Notes under the pieces: generated by a model
What the model was told of the DNA's origin: nothing
What the model saw: only the letters and a program-made list of their open reading frames with translations
The model's database searches: none
Shown here: one piece after another, positions 60,878 through 64,000 of the stretch
Numbering within the stretch: the stretch's first letter is position 1
Layout of the letters: each line of letters begins with the position of its first letter
Made by a program: the position numbers and the translations under genes
Assembly (NCBI RefSeq): GCF_024707105.1
Contig: NZ_JANQAJ010000005.1
Location: 391,409-455,408, forward strand
Reading direction: 5' to 3'
DNA length: 64,000 bases
Source: Devosia ginsengisoli
Lineage (GTDB): Bacteria; Pseudomonadota; Alphaproteobacteria; Rhizobiales; Devosiaceae

Positions 60878-61800
60878 TGAGCGTTCTGGTTCTGGCCGAT
60901 CACGATCTCGGCGCCCTCTCGCCCGCCACCGCCCGCGTCGTCGGCGCGGTCAGCGAACTGGGCCCGGTCGATGTCCTCGTCGTCGCCGACGACCCCACTG
61001 CAATCGCCCAATCCGCGTCCGCCCTGTCAGGCGTGGCTAAAGTGCTGACCGCAAAGGGCAGTTCTTTAGCCGATGGGCTCGAAACGCTGCTCGAAACGTT
61101 AACAGTACGTTATCAATACGTGGTCGCCAGCGCCGGAAGCGTGGGCAAGGATGTCATGCCCCGCCTGGCCGCCAAACTCGACCTGATGCCGGTCACCGAC
61201 GTGGTCGCCATCCACGGTCCCAACAGCTTCGATCGCCCCATCTATGCCGGCAATGCCGTGCAGACCGTGACGGACAACCAGACCAGGCACGTCCTCACCG
61301 TCAGGGCCTCGGCCTTCCGCCCCGCCGCGTCGGGCAATGCCGCCCCCATCGAAGCCCTTGATGTCGAAGTCGCTTCCGCCGCCAGCCTCATCGCCACGCA
61401 CCGCACCGAAAGCGACACGCCCGATCTTGCCACCGCCCAGATCGTGGTCGGCGGCGGTGTTGCCCTCGGCTCGGCCGGGAATTTCCAACTGATTGAATCG
61501 CTTGCCAAAAAGCTCGGCGCCGCCATCGGCGCCACCCGCGCCGCCGTCGATGCCGGTTACGCCCCCAATGACTGGCAGGTCGGCCAGACCGGCAAGATCA
61601 TCGCCCCCGACCTCTATATCGCCATCGGCATATCCGGCGCCCTGCAACACCTCGCCGGCATTCAGGGCGCCAAGAAGATCGTCGCCATCAACACCGATCC
61701 CGAAGCCCCGCTGGTCAAGCTGGCCGATGTGGCGCTGATCGGCGATCTCTTTGAAATCATTCCGCAATTGCTGGCAGAACTGGACGGCAAAATTCCCTGA
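60877..61800 (+). CDS. etfA: Electron transfer flavoprotein alpha subunit
   Basis: A 307-residue subunit. The FAD-binding C-terminal domain reads IVVGGGVALGSAGNFQLIESLAKKLGAAIG, VDAGYAPNDWQVGQTGKIIAP, DLYIAIGISGALQHLAGIQGA and IVAINTDPEAPL, all diagnostic. GGAGG lies 10 bases before the ATG at 60877. It forms the etfBA operon. A GTG three bases earlier is not needed. Confidence 0.97.
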   Translation: MSVLVLADHDLGALSPATARVVGAVSELGPVDVLVVADDPTAIAQSASALSGVAKVLTAKGSSLADGLETLLETLTVRYQYVVASAGSVGKDVMPRLAAKLDLMPVTDVVAIHGPNSFDRPIYAGNAVQTVTDNQTRHVLTVRASAFRPAASGNAAPIEALDVEVASAASLIATHRTESDTPDLATAQIVVGGGVALGSAGNFQLIESLAKKLGAAIGATRAAVDAGYAPNDWQVGQTGKIIAPDLYIAIGISGALQHLAGIQGAKKIVAINTDPEAPLVKLADVALIGDLFEIIPQLLAELDGKIP

Positions 61801-61923
61801 GACCTCATGGTGAGCCCGTCGAACCACGAGGTCGGGCACGCCGATCTGCGCCACTTCCCCGCATTGCAAAAATCCCACCGCCCCCTATAACAACCCCGCC
61901 TCCCACCGGAACGACTCCTCATC

Positions 61924-63109
61924 ATGTTCGAGACCCTGACCAAGGCCCCCGGCGACAAGATTTTGGCGCTCATGGGCGAATTCGCGGCTGACCCGCGTCC
62001 CACCAAGATCGACCTTGGCGTCGGCGTCTACAAGGACGAGCAGGGCACCACCCCGATCATGTCCTCGGTCAAAAAGGCCGAGCAGAAGATTTTTTCCGGT
62101 GGCAAGACAAAGACTTATCTCGGCATTGCCGGCAACAAGGGCTTTGGCGCCGCCGTGCTCGACCTGGCTCTGGCCGATAGCGTCGACCGTTCCCGCGTCC
62201 GCATCACCCAGGCGCCCGGCGGCACCGGTTCGCTCTGGGTGCTGATGCAACTGGTCAATCGCGCCCGCCCCGGCGCCACCGTGTGGGTCTCCGACCCGAC
62301 CTGGCCCAATCACAACCCGATCGCCATCAATTCGGGGCTTCAGGTCAAGACTTATCCCTATTTCGACACCGAGACGCGCGGCGTGAAATTCGCCGAAATG
62401 CTCGATGCCCTCGACAAGCTCGGCAAGGATGATGTCGTGCTGCTGCATGGCTGCTGCCACAACCCGACCGGCGCAAATCTCTCGCCCGATCAATGGGATA
62501 AGGTCGCGGCCAGCCTTGCACGCACAGGTGCTCTGCCCTTCATCGACCTGGCCTATCTCGGCTTCGGCGATGGTCTGGAAGCCGATGCCTATGGCACGCG
62601 CAAAATCTTATCCTCGGTGTCAGAAGCTCTGGTAGCCTTCTCGGGTAGCAAGAATTTCGGCCTCTACCGCGAACGCGTCGGAGCCGCCATTCTCGTCGCC
62701 CGCGACGCCGCCCAGGCCGATATTGCGCAGTCCCAACTGCTTAACATCATCCGCGGCGCCTATAGCCAGCCCCCCCGATCATGGCGCGGAAATCATCCGC
62801 ACCATCCTCGAGGACGCCGAATTGCGCGCCGAATGGGAAGCCGAACTCGACCTGATGCGCGCCCGCATGATCCGCCTGCGCGAAAAGCTGAGCGAAGCCA
62901 TCCGCCAGCGGTCGAATTCCAAGGATTTCGACTTCATCGCCGCCCATCGCGGCATGTTTTCGCTGTTGGGGCTGGAAAATTCGGTCGTCGAACAACTTAA
63001 GGCCGCGAACGGCGTCTATATGATTGGAGACAGCCGTATCAACGTTGCCGGCATCCCCGAAGATCGCGTTGGCGAACTGGCCGATGCCATTCTGGCGGCC
63101 ATAAAATAA
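61924..63109 (+). CDS. Aromatic amino acid aminotransferase / aspartate aminotransferase family (frameshifted)
   Basis: A class I PLP aminotransferase of about 394 residues when joined. First frame: KIDLGVGVYKDEQGTTPIM, KTYLGIAGNKGFGAAVLDL, SDPTWPNHNPI, LLHGCCHNPTGANLSPDQWD, FIDLAYLGFGDGLE and the PLP lysine segment VAFSGSKNFGLYRERVGAA. Second frame from about 62770: PPDHGAEIIRTILEDAELR, FDFIAAHRGMFSLLGL and YMIGDSRINVAGI. The break is a seven-C run (62770-62776) with one base too many. It is similar to TyrB/AspC. A sequencing error is likely, since everything else is intact. Confidence 0.92.
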
Positions 63110-63187
63110 CGCCAGCGAATGCCCTTGCGGCAAGGCTTTGCCGTGCTACATCTGCCTGAGAGGCATAGAAGGATTTAGGAGGGAACC

Positions 63188-63841
63188 ATGAAGTTCTTTG
63201 TCGATACTGCGGAAATCAAGGACATCAAGGAGCTCTACGAGACGGGCCTGCTCGACGGCGTGACCACCAATCCGTCGCTGATCGCCAAGTCCGGCCGCGA
63301 CTTCAAGGAAGTCGTCAAGGAAATCTGCTCGATCGTGCCCGGTCCGGTTTCGGCCGAAGTCGCCTCCCTCGAATATGACGGCATGATTGCCGAAGGCACT
63401 GTGCTGGCCGCTTTGGCCGAGAATGTCGTGGTCAAGCTCCCGCTGACCCTGGCCGGCCTCAAGGCCACCAAGACGTTCAAGGAACGCGGCGTAAAGACCA
63501 ACGTCACGCTCTGCTTCTCGGCCAACCAGGCCCTGCTCGCCGCCAAATGCGGCGCGACCTATATCTCGCCCTTCCTGGGGCGTCTCGATGACATCAACCT
63601 CGATGGTGTCGAGCTGATCGAGAATATCCGCCAGATCTACGACAACTACGCCTTCGATACCGAAATCCTGGCCGCCTCGATCCGTTCGCCCAACCACGTG
63701 ACCCAGGTCGCTTTGGCCGGCGCCGACGTCGCCACCATCCCGCCTGCCGTCATCCGCAAGCTGGCCGACCACCCGCTGACCAATGCCGGCATCGACGGCT
63801 TCCTCAAGGACTGGAAAGCCACGGGCCAGTCGATCGTCTGA
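63188..63841 (+). CDS. tal: Transaldolase / fructose-6-phosphate aldolase family protein
   Basis: A 217-residue single-domain (beta-alpha)8 enzyme. [51 protein letters not shown] (Schiff-base Lys about residue 83), [31 protein letters not shown] and [20 protein letters not shown] are family marks. It transfers a dihydroxyacetone unit between sugar phosphates in the pentose phosphate pathway. The length, without the extra domains of larger transaldolases, fits the small bacterial TalC/FSA type. A good GGAGGGAA ribosome-binding site precedes the start. Confidence 0.95.
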   Translation: MKFFVDTAEIKDIKELYETGLLDGVTTNPSLIAKSGRDFKEVVKEICSIVPGPVSAEVASLEYDGMIAEGTVLAALAENVVVKLPLTLAGLKATKTFKERGVKTNVTLCFSANQALLAAKCGATYISPFLGRLDDINLDGVELIENIRQIYDNYAFDTEILAASIRSPNHVTQVALAGADVATIPPAVIRKLADHPLTNAGIDGFLKDWKATGQSIV

Positions 63842-63847
63842 CGCCTT

Positions 63848-63995
63848 CTTCCCTTCTCCCCTTGCGGGAGAAGGTGGCGCGTAGCGCCGGATGAGGGGTC
63901 TGCGACCTCTCCGAACATATAGGGTGAGGAGGTAACCCCTCACCCGTCTCGGCCTTCGGCCGCTCCACCCTCTCCCGCAAGGGGAGAGGGGTGCC
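63848..63995. repeat. Dispersed intergenic palindromic repeat, type A
   Basis: CTTCTCCCCTTGCGGGAGAA begins it and CCTCTCCCGCAAGGGGAGAG ends it. The spacer carries GGATGAGGGGTCTGCG and the inverse CCCCTCACCCG. It continues to the window edge and follows tal as a possible terminator. Confidence 0.75.
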
Positions 63996-64000
63996 GGGGC

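Overview
The window is a GC-rich alphaproteobacterial chromosome segment, most likely from Devosia or a close relative in the Hyphomicrobiales. Supporting signs are an ALAS-type hemA, the gene order DUF2948-hisD-UPF0262-infA-maf, a small conserved ORF before murA, an Omp25-like porin, and several families of rhizobial-style intergenic palindromes. No phage, plasmid, insertion sequence or CRISPR array was seen. The content is ordinary chromosomal housekeeping, transport and regulation.

Layout. 1-9.4 kb: 5' end of a ligase-associated helicase, a P-loop kinase, a MATE exporter, a frameshifted hybrid histidine kinase, mscL, a FixJ-like regulator with an altered phosphoacceptor, a phosphotransferase, an outer-membrane barrel protein and a TraB-like membrane protein. 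9.4-20.2 kb: a large glycine-rich autotransporter, hemA with a perfect FNR/FixK-type box, a WS/DGAT-like acyltransferase, an SDR, an OmpA lipoprotein, a PRC-barrel protein and tRNA-Thr(GGT). 20.2-33.2 kb: murA (frameshifted), a TetR-controlled HlyD/ABC-2 efflux operon, an exported M28-like protein, DUF2948-hisD, a UPF0262/low-MW phosphatase fusion, infA, a truncated maf and a GAF-GGDEF-EAL protein.

33.2-42.1 kb is the most unusual part. A tripartite tricarboxylate transporter (tctCBA) faces a TctDE-like two-component pair. The histidine kinase of that pair is fused at its C-terminus, through an extra hydrophobic segment, to a complete periplasmic solute-binding domain. A direct repeat with PhoB/OmpR-family geometry lies upstream of tctC. 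uxaC follows and shares a 15-bp operator-like motif with the AEC transporter gene at 48.8 kb.

42-64 kb: an APH(6)-like kinase, a CAP-domain lipoprotein, an ABM/NIPSNAP pair divergent from an ArsR-like regulator, glpD-glpK with paired TTTCGTTT motifs, an AEC transporter, a CNNM/CBS protein, an ArsR-AHSA1 pair, a 2-hydroxyacid dehydrogenase, an alpha-glucosidase, two paralogous small secreted proteins, an AbrB-type permease, an M20 amidohydrolase, etfBA, an aromatic aminotransferase (frameshifted) and a transaldolase-family enzyme.

At least seven genes, including essential murA, are broken by single-base indels, mostly in homopolymer runs, and each continues intact in the next frame. The simplest reading is sequencing error rather than gene decay, so these genes are annotated as CDS with the frameshift noted. 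maf differs: its C-terminus is really absent.
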